64,000 nucleotides of DNA from Planctomycetota bacterium (GTDB taxonomy: Bacteria > Planctomycetota > E44-bin39), in the NCBI GenBank assembly GCA_004376375.1, contig SOJX01000037.1:119125-183124 (forward strand), in the 5' to 3' direction. The translations under genes were made by a program, and so were the position numbers. The notes beneath the pieces were generated by a model. It did no database searches. It saw nothing but the letters and a program-made list of their open reading frames with translations, and was not told the origin of the DNA. Position 1 is the stretch's first letter. Each line of letters starts with the position of its first letter. This document shows, piece by piece, positions 8,468 through 16,800 of this stretch.

Positions 8468-9801
8468 TGGGCTATTCATCTAGAAAAGGTAAGAAACCTG
8501 CTGAATATGCGAGCAAGGCTTCACATCAGAGCATCATTAAAGACCCTAAAGTAATAGAATTTTTGTCAGGGTGTCATTTGCCAGAAGCTCCTGATGAATC
8601 ATGCGTTGATATTTGTGAATGCGTAACAATACCAGATGAATTTGAAAATCCAATAAAACACATTTTTGCAATCGATGGCGGATATTCAGAAGTCCCCGTA
8701 AAGAGTGAATACCCTTCAGCAACAATTGCTTTCATTCAATTTGGCGTGCTAATGCTAAAGGTAAGTGACCTGATAGGATTATCTAAATCCAAATTTATTT
8801 TTCCTGAACAGATGTCAAAATTAAAGAACATGGATCGTTTTAAACTTGCCCTTCCAACCAGGGGGATTATTGCGAAGTCTGCAGAAACGCTCACTGATTC
8901 TGTTAGGCATGCAATACGTGATTTCTTTTTAAGTGAGCCTAAAGATAGCAATTTGATGGAGACTTTAAAATGGTTTATATTTGAAGAATATGACCAACCA
9001 CTAAATTCATGGAATATTGCTGGCTGCCCTTTGTGTGAATCAAAGAGTGTAAAACTACAAAGTTCAAAAGTAGATGAAAATGGAAATCAGCCATGTGAGA
9101 AATGCGGCAGGCAAATAAACCTAATTGATGTATTTAGGTTACACGAGGCAATTGATAACTTTCTAGGTGCGGGCGGGATTTTAGGTTACCTTGTAACGCT
9201 GTTAGAGCAAATGATGCTTGTTCATGTGATAAGAATAATCTTAAACACTCGCCCTGCTCTCTTAGAGGAGATTTTGTTTATTAAAGATGGTCCATTAGCG
9301 TATTTTGGACAAACAGCAAATATGCAAAAACCAATGCGTAATCTTGTTAAGTATTTACAAGACAAGCACAATTTATTTCTGGTTGGCTCTGAGAAGAGTG
9401 GCCCCTTTGTGGAACATGCAGATGCGATTGCTCGCCATCTTGGTCCTTGTAGTGTTCTAATACTAAATAACGAGTACATAACCAAACATATAGTTCCCGG
9501 TAGATTAGATCCAGCTAGACCATATGGAGCATCGACATATTATGGAGCAAAGCTGATCTTTAAAACTAAGCATGGAGAGATGTACGTTCTAACATTACCC
9601 ACTCCTGAAGTGTATCCTAATCCGAAATCTTCGGACTTAATGAATCTCGAAATCAATCTCTGTAATCTTGCATCTTTGAAATGTGATATGTATGATAGCG
9701 CACTAGTTCCAATTGCCCTAGTAAACAAATTAGTTTCTATATCTGATCACCCAAGTGGTATGATATTAGAAAAATTCGCACGATCAGAAATAGAATCTTG
9801 A
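8467..9801 (+). CDS. NurA-type nuclease with an internal zinc ribbon
   Basis: A 444-aa NurA-domain protein. NurA nucleases have an RNase H-like fold with Asp metal ligands. Seen: HIFAIDGGYSEV (Asp70, the DGS/DGG motif at the start of the NurA fold), LFIKDGPLAYFG (Asp274), the following KYLQDKHNLFLVGSEKSGPFV, and the C-terminal MYVLTLPTPEVYP. Unusual: four cysteines at 187, 190, 210 and 213 (CPLC...CEKC) form a zinc-ribbon-like insertion inside the NurA domain. Start ATG overlaps the HerA stop by one base. Likely partner: the HerA hexamer, with the nuclease dimer capping the ring. AT-rich like the rest of the island; no further gene of the island follows. Confidence 0.85.
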   Translation: MGYSSRKGKKPAEYASKASHQSIIKDPKVIEFLSGCHLPEAPDESCVDICECVTIPDEFENPIKHIFAIDGGYSEVPVKSEYPSATIAFIQFGVLMLKVSDLIGLSKSKFIFPEQMSKLKNMDRFKLALPTRGIIAKSAETLTDSVRHAIRDFFLSEPKDSNLMETLKWFIFEEYDQPLNSWNIAGCPLCESKSVKLQSSKVDENGNQPCEKCGRQINLIDVFRLHEAIDNFLGAGGILGYLVTLLEQMMLVHVIRIILNTRPALLEEILFIKDGPLAYFGQTANMQKPMRNLVKYLQDKHNLFLVGSEKSGPFVEHADAIARHLGPCSVLILNNEYITKHIVPGRLDPARPYGASTYYGAKLIFKTKHGEMYVLTLPTPEVYPNPKSSDLMNLEINLCNLASLKCDMYDSALVPIALVNKLVSISDHPSGMILEKFARSEIES

Positions 9802-9898
9802 CCAATAAAAAATATCATGGAAAGAGCGTAAAACAACGCCACACATAATAGAGCTTTGTGTTAAAGAGACAAGGTTTTACGGTAATAAGGGCAAAGAC

Positions 9899-9956
9899 GC
9901 GGCGAGTAAACTCGCCGGCTAAACGAAGAAAAACGCGCCGCAAGCGGCGCCGCTAA
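9899..9956. repeat. Pair of REP-like palindromes at the right border of island 1
   Basis: Two adjacent hairpins: CGGCGAG-taaa-CTCGCCG and GCGCCGC-aa-GCGGCGC, each followed by GCTAA or similar. The same two hairpins occur in reversed order and orientation at 13967-14016, just before the second AT-rich island. Confidence 0.85.
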
Positions 9957-9970
9957 ATATTAATTAAATA

Positions 9971-10000
9971 CGACACACCACACACCACACACGACAAACG
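9971..10000. repeat. Period-7 tandem repeat (acaccac type)
   Basis: About four degenerate copies of a 7-mer such as ACACCAC run up to the stop codon of the DUF4139 gene. Confidence 0.7.
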
Positions 10001-10001
10001 C

Positions 10002-11540
10002 CTATTCGGATTCGACCGGTTTTCGCCCTTTGGGGTGCTCTATCTGGTAGGAGTACTTCAATTCCTTCGTGTCGCCTGCCTTGATTTCGAAGTTCCAGTT
10101 CAATATGCCGCGCTTGGTCTGGCGGGACGGTTTCGGCTTGGCCTCGGTGAACTTTATCGTCAGGTCTTTCGTGCGCGATATCGGGTGCTGCTCGATGAGG
10201 AGGACGGGGATGTCCTGCTCCGTCGTGTTCGTTACGCGTATCTTCGCCTGCACCGTGCTCCTTTGCGCGAACCGCTTGCCGACCTTGGAAATGTGCAGCG
10301 CGCGCAGGACGATTATCCGCTCATCCGTGCCGATGAAGAACTCGAACTTCGCCTTGGGCGCGACCGCGTCGATGCGCGACGTGCCCACGTAGTCGTGCTC
10401 GCGGAAGACGTTTATCGCGCCCGGGAGCAGGTTGCGGTCCGTGTCGTTCTGCGCGGTGACGCGGCGGTACGCGTACTCCGACTGGCGCGGCACGAGGACG
10501 TGGTCGATTACGACGGGGAACTCCTCCTGTCCGATGGTGACGCGGTGTATCGAGCCGTCGGGGAGGATGGTCTCGGGGAGCGATATCGCGAACGTCAGCG
10601 GCAGGCCGTCGGTGAATGCGGCGTTCGTCGCGGCCGGCTGGCCGAGCACGGCCTCGAGGCCGGGATGCTTCCGGGACTCCTTTTCCTCCGGCAGCTTCAG
10701 CACCCACGGGTCGAGCGGGACCGAGCTGCCGCCGGGCGACGGCCGCCCCGTCGAAAGCGTCAACTCCACGGCTTCCCAGGACTCGTTCGTTTTCTGGTGC
10801 ACGGCCGCGCAGGTGGTGAAGATGACCTTTTCCTCGTCGGGGAAGACCCGCGCGTCGTAGTAGGGGTACCAGCCCGCGCCTTCGAGAAGGTAGCTGAACT
10901 CGAGATAGAATGCCGCGGGCTCCTCCAGCTCGACCGCGGTGATTACGCGGTACGTCTGGCGCTTGGAGCGCTCGATTTTTTCGTCGCGCCGCGTGCCGAG
11001 GTTGTCGCGGTCGCGGTCGAGCTTCTCGAGCTTCTGGTCGATGGTGATGAGCTCGTTGTCGGTCGATTCGATTGCCTCGAAGAGATACTTTTCCAGCGAG
11101 TCGCACTGGTTCAGGCTGAGCTTGCCCGACGAAATCGAATCGGAAAGGCTGTGCGAGGAGCCGCGGGCGAGCTCGAGGAAGAACTTTTTCTTTTCGTTGA
11201 GCGTTTTCTGTTTTTCGGTGAGTCGGCGGCGGGTCTCCTCGATTTTTTCCGCGGCGCGTACCACCTCGGCCTCCACCTCCTCGGGCGCGCGCTCCTTGCC
11301 CTCGCCCTCGACGCTCACGCGCACTATCGTTACCTCGCCGGCCGTGGCTTTCTTTTTGGTTTTCTTGGCGCTCTTCGCCGAGACGGTGAGCGAGCCGGGA
11401 ATCAGCCCCACCGGCAGGCCCGCGAGCAGTGTCTCGTGCTGGCCGGGCTTGAATTCCAGGTAGGCGCGCTTCGTTACCTGCGCGTGCCCGGGATACACGA
11501 CGACCGCGTTCGTTACCGCTTCCAGCGTTATCGGCTCCAT
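10002..11540 (-). CDS. DUF4139 (DUF4140/DUF4139, mucoidy-inhibitor-like) domain protein
   Basis: A 512-aa protein of the DUF4140-DUF4139 architecture. N-terminal beta region VTNAVVVYPGHAQVTKRAYL matches the DUF4140 opening; a central coiled coil (about 95-205, Glu/Lys/Arg rich) follows; then the DUF4139 beta region with EGAGWYPYYDARVF and AVELTLSTGRPSPGG. The C-terminal beta sandwich ends EIKAGDTKELKYSYQIEHP. No signal peptide is present, unlike several family members, so it is probably cytoplasmic. Function of the family is not established. Its start sits directly behind a period-7 repeat and lacks a clear Shine-Dalgarno; it is probably transcribed with asnS upstream. Confidence 0.85.
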   Translation of the reverse strand: MEPITLEAVTNAVVVYPGHAQVTKRAYLEFKPGQHETLLAGLPVGLIPGSLTVSAKSAKKTKKKATAGEVTIVRVSVEGEGKERAPEEVEAEVVRAAEKIEETRRRLTEKQKTLNEKKKFFLELARGSSHSLSDSISSGKLSLNQCDSLEKYLFEAIESTDNELITIDQKLEKLDRDRDNLGTRRDEKIERSKRQTYRVITAVELEEPAAFYLEFSYLLEGAGWYPYYDARVFPDEEKVIFTTCAAVHQKTNESWEAVELTLSTGRPSPGGSSVPLDPWVLKLPEEKESRKHPGLEAVLGQPAATNAAFTDGLPLTFAISLPETILPDGSIHRVTIGQEEFPVVIDHVLVPRQSEYAYRRVTAQNDTDRNLLPGAINVFREHDYVGTSRIDAVAPKAKFEFFIGTDERIIVLRALHISKVGKRFAQRSTVQAKIRVTNTTEQDIPVLLIEQHPISRTKDLTIKFTEAKPKPSRQTKRGILNWNFEIKAGDTKELKYSYQIEHPKGRKPVESE

Positions 11541-11550
11541 GGTGTTTTCT

Positions 11551-11615
11551 CGTTACTCGTTACTCGTTTCTTGTTTCTTGTTACTTGGTACTTGTTACTC
11601 GGTACTTGGTACTTC
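11551..11615. repeat. Period-7 tandem repeat (ttactcg/ttacttg type)
   Basis: Nine or so degenerate heptamers (TTACTCG, TTTCTTG, TTACTTG, GTACTTG) fill almost the whole gap between asnS and the DUF4139 gene. Confidence 0.85.
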
Positions 11616-11616
11616 T

Positions 11617-12909
11617 TCAGGGATATATCTTGTACAGCATCCGCGGGAACGCAGTGCACTCGCGAATATGCTTCGAGCCGCAGAGCCACGCTACCGTGCG
11701 CTCGATCCCGAGGCCGAAACCGGAATGGTAGACCGAGCCGTAGCGGCGAAGGTCCTTGTACCATTCGAACGCCTCGTGCGGCAGGCCGTGCGCGTCGATC
11801 TGCTTTTCGAGATACTCGAGCGAGGCCGTGCGCTGACCGCCGCCGATGATTTCGCCGTAACCCTCCGGCGCGATCATGTCGACGCAGAGCGCGATGCGTT
11901 CGTCGTCCGGGTCCGGCTCCATGTAAAACGCCTTGACCGCCTTCGGATAACGGTGGACGAGCACGGGCCTCTCGAACGATTCGCCGATAAGCGTTTCGTC
12001 GGGCGCGCCGAAATCGCCGCCCCACTCGAAATTGTGCCCGCCCTTCTTCAGCATCCCGACCGCGTCCGTGTAGCTGATGCGCGGGAACGGCGGCTCGATG
12101 CCTTCGAGTTTCGAGACGTCGCGCTCCAGGACTTCGAGCTCACCGCGGCAGTGCTCGAGGACTTCCTTCACGATAGCCGTGACGAACCGCTCGGTAAGTT
12201 CCATTATGTCGTCGAGGTCGGCGAACATGACCTCCGGCTCGACCATCCAGAACTCGGTAAGGTGCTTGCGCGTTTTCGAGCGCTCGGCGCGGAACGTCGG
12301 GCCGAAGCAGTAGACTTTCCCGTGCGCCATCGCGGTCGCTTCGTTGTAGAGCTGGCCCGACTGCGTGAGGTACGCCATCTCATCGAAGTACTTGAGCTCG
12401 AAGAGCGTCGTTGTCCCCTCGCACGCGGCGGGCGTGAAGATCGGGGTGTCGACGTTGATGAACCCGTCGTCGGCGAGGAATTCGCGGATCGCGCGGACGA
12501 GGCGGTCGCGGATTCGCATCACCGCGACCTGTTTGTTGGAGCGCAGCCAGAGGTGCCGGTGCCTGAGCAGGAAATCGACGCCGTGCTCCTTCGGCGTTAT
12601 CGGGTATTCCCCGGATTCCTGGATTATTTCCGCGCCCGTGACGTCGATCTCGTAACCGCCGGGCGAGCGCTTGTCTTCCTTGACCGTGCCGGTAACGGTG
12701 AGCGACGATTCCTGCCCGAGCCGGTCGAGGCGGTCGAAAAGCTCGTCGCCGACGTTCCCCCTGAAGGCGACGCACTGCGCGGTCCCGCTGCCGTCGCGCA
12801 GGAGGATGAACTGCAGCTTCCCCTTGTGGCGCTTGTTGTAGAGCCAGCCGCGGAGCGTCACTTCCTCGCCGGCGTGTTTCCCGAGGTCTTTTATCGACAC
12901 ATTTGCCAT
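11617..12909 (-). CDS. asnS: Asparaginyl-tRNA synthetase
   Basis: Class IIb aminoacyl-tRNA synthetase charging tRNA-Asn. The 430-aa length is standard. N-terminal OB anticodon-binding domain ([20 protein letters not shown]) is followed by the class II core: motif 2 [20 protein letters not shown] and motif 3 [15 protein letters not shown], ending REC.AFPR as expected for AsnRS. AspRS is excluded by the short form without a bacterial insertion domain and by the motif 2/3 wording. ATG has GGGAAG nearby. It is the only aminoacyl-tRNA synthetase in the window. Confidence 0.95.
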   Translation of the reverse strand: MANVSIKDLGKHAGEEVTLRGWLYNKRHKGKLQFILLRDGSGTAQCVAFRGNVGDELFDRLDRLGQESSLTVTGTVKEDKRSPGGYEIDVTGAEIIQESGEYPITPKEHGVDFLLRHRHLWLRSNKQVAVMRIRDRLVRAIREFLADDGFINVDTPIFTPAACEGTTTLFELKYFDEMAYLTQSGQLYNEATAMAHGKVYCFGPTFRAERSKTRKHLTEFWMVEPEVMFADLDDIMELTERFVTAIVKEVLEHCRGELEVLERDVSKLEGIEPPFPRISYTDAVGMLKKGGHNFEWGGDFGAPDETLIGESFERPVLVHRYPKAVKAFYMEPDPDDERIALCVDMIAPEGYGEIIGGGQRTASLEYLEKQIDAHGLPHEAFEWYKDLRRYGSVYHSGFGLGIERTVAWLCGSKHIRECTAFPRMLYKIYP

Positions 12910-13070
12910 TTTCTTCCCGCTGAAAAAAGCGATTCGCGCGCATGATAGCAGCGCCTCTCTGCCTTTGCAAGCAAATTTCGATTGCCGTCATTCCCGCGCA
13001 GGCCGTAATCCAGAATTAATACGGTGGGACAGACAGGAATATCTGCCCCACGGACACTCAAATGATGAAT
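12910..13070. other. Gene-free stretch with two dispersed repeat copies
   Basis: Between divergent asnS and the lipoprotein. It holds a copy of the widely dispersed GTCATTCCCGCG..AATCCAG element (from 12986) and an imperfect palindrome GTGGGACAGACAGG..CTGCCCCAC (13024-13051). Related text (ggacagacaagaatgcctgttcc) recurs upstream of pcm near 19120. Confidence 0.7.
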
Positions 13071-13099
13071 TTGCATTCCCGCGCATTTCCTGCTATAAT
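13071..13099 (+). promoter_or_regulatory. Promoter of the metallopeptidase-like lipoprotein
   Basis: TTGCAT, 17-bp spacer, TATAAT. The 95-base leader contains a small hairpin ACACCC-GGAA-GGGTGT near 13145. Confidence 0.65.
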
Positions 13100-13201
13100 A
13101 TTCAGGAACTTAAGAATCGCGCAGGGGTGTTACAGGAAGGAAAACACCCGGAAGGGTGTCTGCAGGGAACGCGTAACCGACAATAACGTGGGGAGATTTC
13201 G

Positions 13202-13930
13202 ATGGAGCGCATTAGCGTGCTTTTGCTCGTTGTCATCGTTCTTACAATCGCCCTGGCAATTCACGGCTGCAGCAGCGGCGGCGGTTCGAAGCGCCCCATC
13301 GGCACCGGTACCGGCACCGGGACGGGCACGGGCACCGGGACCGGCACGGGAACAGGCGGTCCGAATGAGTTCGTTTACGTATGGGTTATCACCGGTGGCA
13401 GCGCCACGGCCGCCGAGCTCGACGCGGTGAAAGCCAACATCCAGGGCCTTTCGGACGGGCTGTATGGAGTCGCCCACGGCCAGCAGCACATCGCGCACCT
13501 CACCATCAAAAACAACGGCGCGACAAGCGAATGCCACGTCGCGACCCCGGTCGACCGCGTAGCATCGGGCACGCTCGGCGGCGGCACGTGGGCGCGCTGC
13601 GTCCCCGGCGGCGCCGATGGCAAGTACATCGAGTGCGGCGGACTGGTGGACCACTACACGTTCGCCCACGAGCACGGCCACAAGGAATACGAGCTTGCAG
13701 GCGGCGTCCTCGCGGAAGAGTACAGCGGTGCCTCGGGCTGTCCCTGCGTGATAAGCACGGGTGCCGCCGGCGGTCTGATGCAGTACTGCGACGATGGCAA
13801 CCACGAGACTTCCTGGTGTCCGAATTCCTGCTGGAAAGCGATAATGGACCAGACCTCGATGACGCACACGACCGGCGACTACCCCGCCGTCGGCGCCGGA
13901 CCCACCACCACGGTCGTTATCGAACCGTAG
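13202..13930 (+). CDS. Lipoprotein with a Thr-Gly repeat and an HExxH metallopeptidase-like motif
   Basis: A 242-aa exported protein: signal segment VLLLVVIVLTIALAIHGC with lipobox-like AIHGC, then a (Gly-Thr) dipeptide run of about ten units as a flexible tether, then a globular part. FAHEHGHKEYELAGGVLAEEY contains HEHGH followed by G and (D/E)EY, the pattern HExxH...G..DEY known from CLCA-type and related zinc metallopeptidases, so a secreted metallopeptidase is plausible. Several cysteines (CHVAT, ARCVP, CGG, CPC, CDD, CPNSC) suggest disulfides outside the cytoplasm. ATG has GGGGAG at good spacing. The repeat is encoded by imperfect GGCACC/GGGACG hexamers, so its length may vary between strains. 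No close family recognised. Confidence 0.7.
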   Translation: MERISVLLLVVIVLTIALAIHGCSSGGGSKRPIGTGTGTGTGTGTGTGTGTGGPNEFVYVWVITGGSATAAELDAVKANIQGLSDGLYGVAHGQQHIAHLTIKNNGATSECHVATPVDRVASGTLGGGTWARCVPGGADGKYIECGGLVDHYTFAHEHGHKEYELAGGVLAEEYSGASGCPCVISTGAAGGLMQYCDDGNHETSWCPNSCWKAIMDQTSMTHTTGDYPAVGAGPTTTVVIEP

Positions 13931-13966
13931 CGTCAAGCGTCGAGCGTCATATTTGATTAATAATTA

Positions 13967-13995
13967 GCCGGCGAGTTTACTCGCCGGTTTTTTTT
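13967..13995 (+). terminator. Rho-independent terminator / REP-like palindrome
   Basis: CCGGCGAG-TTTA-CTCGCCGG followed by eight T. Ends the lipoprotein transcript and is also the mirror copy of the palindrome at 9899. Confidence 0.88.
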
Positions 13996-13997
13996 GT

Positions 13998-14279
13998 TAG
14001 CCGCGCCGCTTGCGGCGCGAGTTTGTAGGGGCTACGCGTTGCGTCGCCCAATAAGAAGGGCGACCCAGCGGGTCGCCCCTACAAAATATCGCGCGAAGCT
14101 CGTCAGAAATGACCCACGACCCGGGACTCAGGACTTCTTCCGCTCCCCCAATCGAAAATCTGAAATTGAAATGCCCCGGGAATATTATTAGGAACCGTCT
14201 ACCGATTTCTTATTCATATTTTGGTAATTTCGTTATATAATGCGCGATAGAACAAACGTAAATCTAGGAGTAATTGAGA
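13998..14279. repeat. REP-like palindromes and promoter region before island 2
   Basis: First a CGCGCCGC-tt-GCGGCGCG hairpin, then a GTAGGGGC...GCCCCTAC element with an internal GGGCGACC-type hairpin (14025-14082). From about 14160 composition becomes AT-rich. A TATAAT at 14236 with a weak TTCATA 17 bases upstream is a possible promoter for the next gene. Confidence 0.75.
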
Positions 14280-15359
14280 ATGATTGAACCACAAGTCTGG
14301 CAAATTGCATGTGGGGAAACAGGGAGAAAATACGAAGACCTTTTCTTTGATCATAACATTATGTTTCTAGGCCCCGGGAGATTTGGACCGTTTGGCGAAT
14401 CTAATTATCGGTGGCGCGCAAAAAAAGGGCAGATTTCAAATAATAGATTGGGTATGATTCGACGTTTTGCAGAAGAAGTTCAACCGGGTGATATTGTATT
14501 GCTTAGATTTGGCCATAATGTTATTTCCATGGGCCTTGTTGCCGAACAAGAATATTTTTGGAGTGAAATCTTCGATGATGTTTATGGATGGGATCTCCAA
14601 CATGTAAGAAGAATAATATGGCAAAGCCAATTAGATAAAAACCTTAAAGAGATTCAAAAGAAGGGAGACCTTTTCAAAAACCGAAAGCAAATACCAACTT
14701 TTACAAAAGTGGCAGATAATACTATTCTCGAACCAATACGCCATTTATTCGATCAGTGTATTGATAAAAAACTTCAGGATATAATGCTTAGACCACAAGA
14801 TTTACTGTCACTGGAGGAGTTTTCGGAATTACTTTTTGCCAAAGGGTTGTCATACGATGCCGTTCATCGTGTAAAAACGACTATAGAGAAACAGCAACAA
14901 CTTCTAAAGTGGTACAATAAAGGTTTGTCCCCTAATCGTCCATCTGAACATGAAATAGTTGCTCACATAATATTACCACTCATGCATGCATTAGGCTGGT
15001 CAGAACAGCTTTTGGCAGTTGAGTGGCATAAAATTGACCTAGCTGTATTCTGGAAAACTCCTACAGAGAAGAATAATTGTAAACTGATCTGTGAAGCTAA
15101 GGCTTTTGGCAAGGGTATGCAGAAAGTTGTTGAACAGGCCAAAAACTATTACAAAAAACATAAGCTAGATAAATGCAATAAAATACTCGTAGCTGATGGA
15201 GGTAGATTTTATCTGTATCGGAAAGGAAGCATTAAATGGGAGGCAAACCCCAGCGGGTATATGAATCTTTTGAAGTTGCGAACTGATCATTTATGCCCCT
15301 CAGGAACTAGTGCTGTTGATACTTTGATTGCTTTGACACCATCGCATGTTGCTCAATGA
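14280..15359 (+). CDS. Predicted restriction-type protein: N-terminal PUA/EVE-like domain plus PD-(D/E)xK nuclease
   Basis: A 359-aa AT-rich gene. N-terminal 120 residues (VWQIACGETG, EEVQPGDIVLLRFGHNVISM, DVYGWDLQHVRRIIW) have the pattern of small PUA/EVE-type domains that read modified bases. The middle (about 120-215) is helical. The C-terminal part has HEIVAHIILPLMHALGW, then KIDLAVFW and CKLICEAKAFG: the Glu...Asp...Glu-x-Lys arrangement of PD-(D/E)xK nucleases like the HsdR/type I N-terminal domain. ATG at 14280 has AGGAG nine bases upstream and is chosen over a TTG two codons earlier. A modification-dependent restriction enzyme is inferred. It is followed 13 bases later by a DUF4238 gene. 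Confidence 0.68.
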   Translation: MIEPQVWQIACGETGRKYEDLFFDHNIMFLGPGRFGPFGESNYRWRAKKGQISNNRLGMIRRFAEEVQPGDIVLLRFGHNVISMGLVAEQEYFWSEIFDDVYGWDLQHVRRIIWQSQLDKNLKEIQKKGDLFKNRKQIPTFTKVADNTILEPIRHLFDQCIDKKLQDIMLRPQDLLSLEEFSELLFAKGLSYDAVHRVKTTIEKQQQLLKWYNKGLSPNRPSEHEIVAHIILPLMHALGWSEQLLAVEWHKIDLAVFWKTPTEKNNCKLICEAKAFGKGMQKVVEQAKNYYKKHKLDKCNKILVADGGRFYLYRKGSIKWEANPSGYMNLLKLRTDHLCPSGTSAVDTLIALTPSHVAQ

Positions 15360-15372
15360 TAGTGGTTCTTAA

Positions 15373-16185
15373 ATGACCAGCATTAAACATCATTACTTAC
15401 CTATATTCTATCTTGGTAATTTCACTAATGAAGAAAACAATAACCAATTAATTGCTTTTGATATGTTGGCCTGGAAAGAGGAGGGCAAGAATCCCATATC
15501 AAGGCCAAATATAAAGAATTTGGGATGCGAAAACAATCTATACACGATTTATATTGAAGGATTTGCTAGAGATTCATTTGAAAAAATTCTTGATAAGGAC
15601 AAATATGTTGATGTTTATAAAGCTATCGTCGAAAATAAGATGCTAAATTCTGAAGAGGATTTGATCCAACTTCTGTTTTTTATTGCTCTGACAATAGCAC
15701 GAAATCCGAAAACAAAAGAAATATTTTGGCCAGATTTTGTTGAAAAGTGGGGCAATAGAAACCTTACTGATATCGAAGAGAATTTATATCCAATGTTTAT
15801 ACAGCATCATACTGATTTTTGGTTTTACGAATTATACAATGGTCAAATTACATTTGTTACTCCTGAAGATAATAGTCAATATCTAATATGCTGTGATTTC
15901 CCTGTAAGTTTTGAATGGCGACGTAACGGTGAAGGCCCGGGGCTTTACGAAATTACTATGCCGTTAAGTTTTAATTTGGGAGTTCATTGGAGCAAAAGGA
16001 AATCCCCTTCCGTAATTTGCCGCAGCAAGTTCTTGAATTCAGACAGAGTAAATGTTTTTAATCATAAAACGTTTAGAAGCTTTACTCGTTTCGTTTACTT
16101 CCCACCGGACATGATGGAAGACGATATAGAGCCGATAATCGAAATTATGGAAATTCCATGGGATTCTTCGGGACTGTTTGATTAA
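15373..16185 (+). CDS. DUF4238 domain protein
   Basis: A 270-aa protein opening KHHYLPIFYLGNFTNEEN, the DUF4238 hallmark (HHY.P.FYL..F), followed by IARNPKTKEIFW, YLICCDFPVSF and IEIMEIPWDSS. The biochemical activity of DUF4238 is not known to me; it often occurs in accessory DNA. It lies 13 bases after the reader-nuclease gene on the same strand and shares its AT-rich composition, so the two form a cassette. No membrane segment or signal peptide. Candidate role: partner or regulator of the nuclease. Confidence 0.75.
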   Translation: MTSIKHHYLPIFYLGNFTNEENNNQLIAFDMLAWKEEGKNPISRPNIKNLGCENNLYTIYIEGFARDSFEKILDKDKYVDVYKAIVENKMLNSEEDLIQLLFFIALTIARNPKTKEIFWPDFVEKWGNRNLTDIEENLYPMFIQHHTDFWFYELYNGQITFVTPEDNSQYLICCDFPVSFEWRRNGEGPGLYEITMPLSFNLGVHWSKRKSPSVICRSKFLNSDRVNVFNHKTFRSFTRFVYFPPDMMEDDIEPIIEIMEIPWDSSGLFD

Positions 16186-16594
16186 TATAAGTTTGATATC
16201 AAGAGACAAATTATTTTACTCTTTAATAAGTCCGAGTACCGTAAATCCAGCAAATCCTGTACCGCGCCGAATCGCGTGTTACAATCATAAGAAAACTGTC
16301 ACAGAATCGCACGTTTAAAACTCCGAACACCCCTGTTTGCACGCTGATGCACCCACTTTGTCGGCCTGCAACAGCCTTTTGTTGCACTTTACCTGCCGAA
16401 TTTTTTAAGGATTTTCTGAAAAAATTACAGAAAAATTACGCGCCTGAAAGAGCTGGAATCGGAGTTAGGACGAATCGGGAAAAATGAAAAGTCAAGTTAG
16501 GGCAGAAATAGCTGTCAGCATTCAGCTGTCAGCTTTCAGCTATATTAAATTTATAATAATAAGCTGATTGCTGACTGCTGATAGCTGAAAGCTT
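16186..16594. other. Gene-free stretch ending in a palindromic period-7 repeat
   Basis: No supported gene. From 16517 to 16592 heptamers TCAGCTG/TCAGCTT on the left and the complementary GCTGATA/GCTGAAA on the right flank an AT core (tatattaaatttataataata), so the whole array can fold on itself. Confidence 0.75.
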
Positions 16595-16631
16595 AAAAAA
16601 ACGGGAGACGCGAAATACGCGTCTCCCTTTT
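16595..16631 (-). terminator. Strong bidirectional terminator
   Basis: A 10-bp perfect stem GGGAGACGCG / CGCGTCTCCC with a 5-nt loop. On the minus strand it is followed by seven T, on the plus strand by four. It ends any minus-strand transcript of the 47-aa ORF. Confidence 0.85.
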
Positions 16632-16656
16632 GTTCGAGGCGGCAATCGGAAGGCGG

Positions 16657-16800
16657 TCAGTTCATCTTCGGATTTCGGGCCGCATGGTACCTGGCCCGCC
16701 GAACCTGCCCTATCGCGGATTTAAGTTTTTTGACCAGAAGGGTGATCTGCTTCAGGTCAGTTTTACGTATCCTGTAGGACACTCCGCGCCCCCCTCGCAT
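16657..16800 (-). CDS. Possible small basic protein (47 aa)
   Basis: An ATG-TGA frame of 47 residues with about 15 Arg/Lys, beginning MRGGRGVSYRIRKTDLKQIT and ending HAARNPKMN. The predicted central helix (LKQITLLVKKLKSAIGQVRRAR) is amphipathic. Support: a strong terminator begins 26 bases after the stop on the same strand, and codon choice resembles neighbouring genes. Against: no good Shine-Dalgarno and no recognised homologue. It could instead be part of a structured RNA on either strand. Confidence 0.35.
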   Translation of the reverse strand: MRGGRGVSYRIRKTDLKQITLLVKKLKSAIGQVRRARYHAARNPKMN

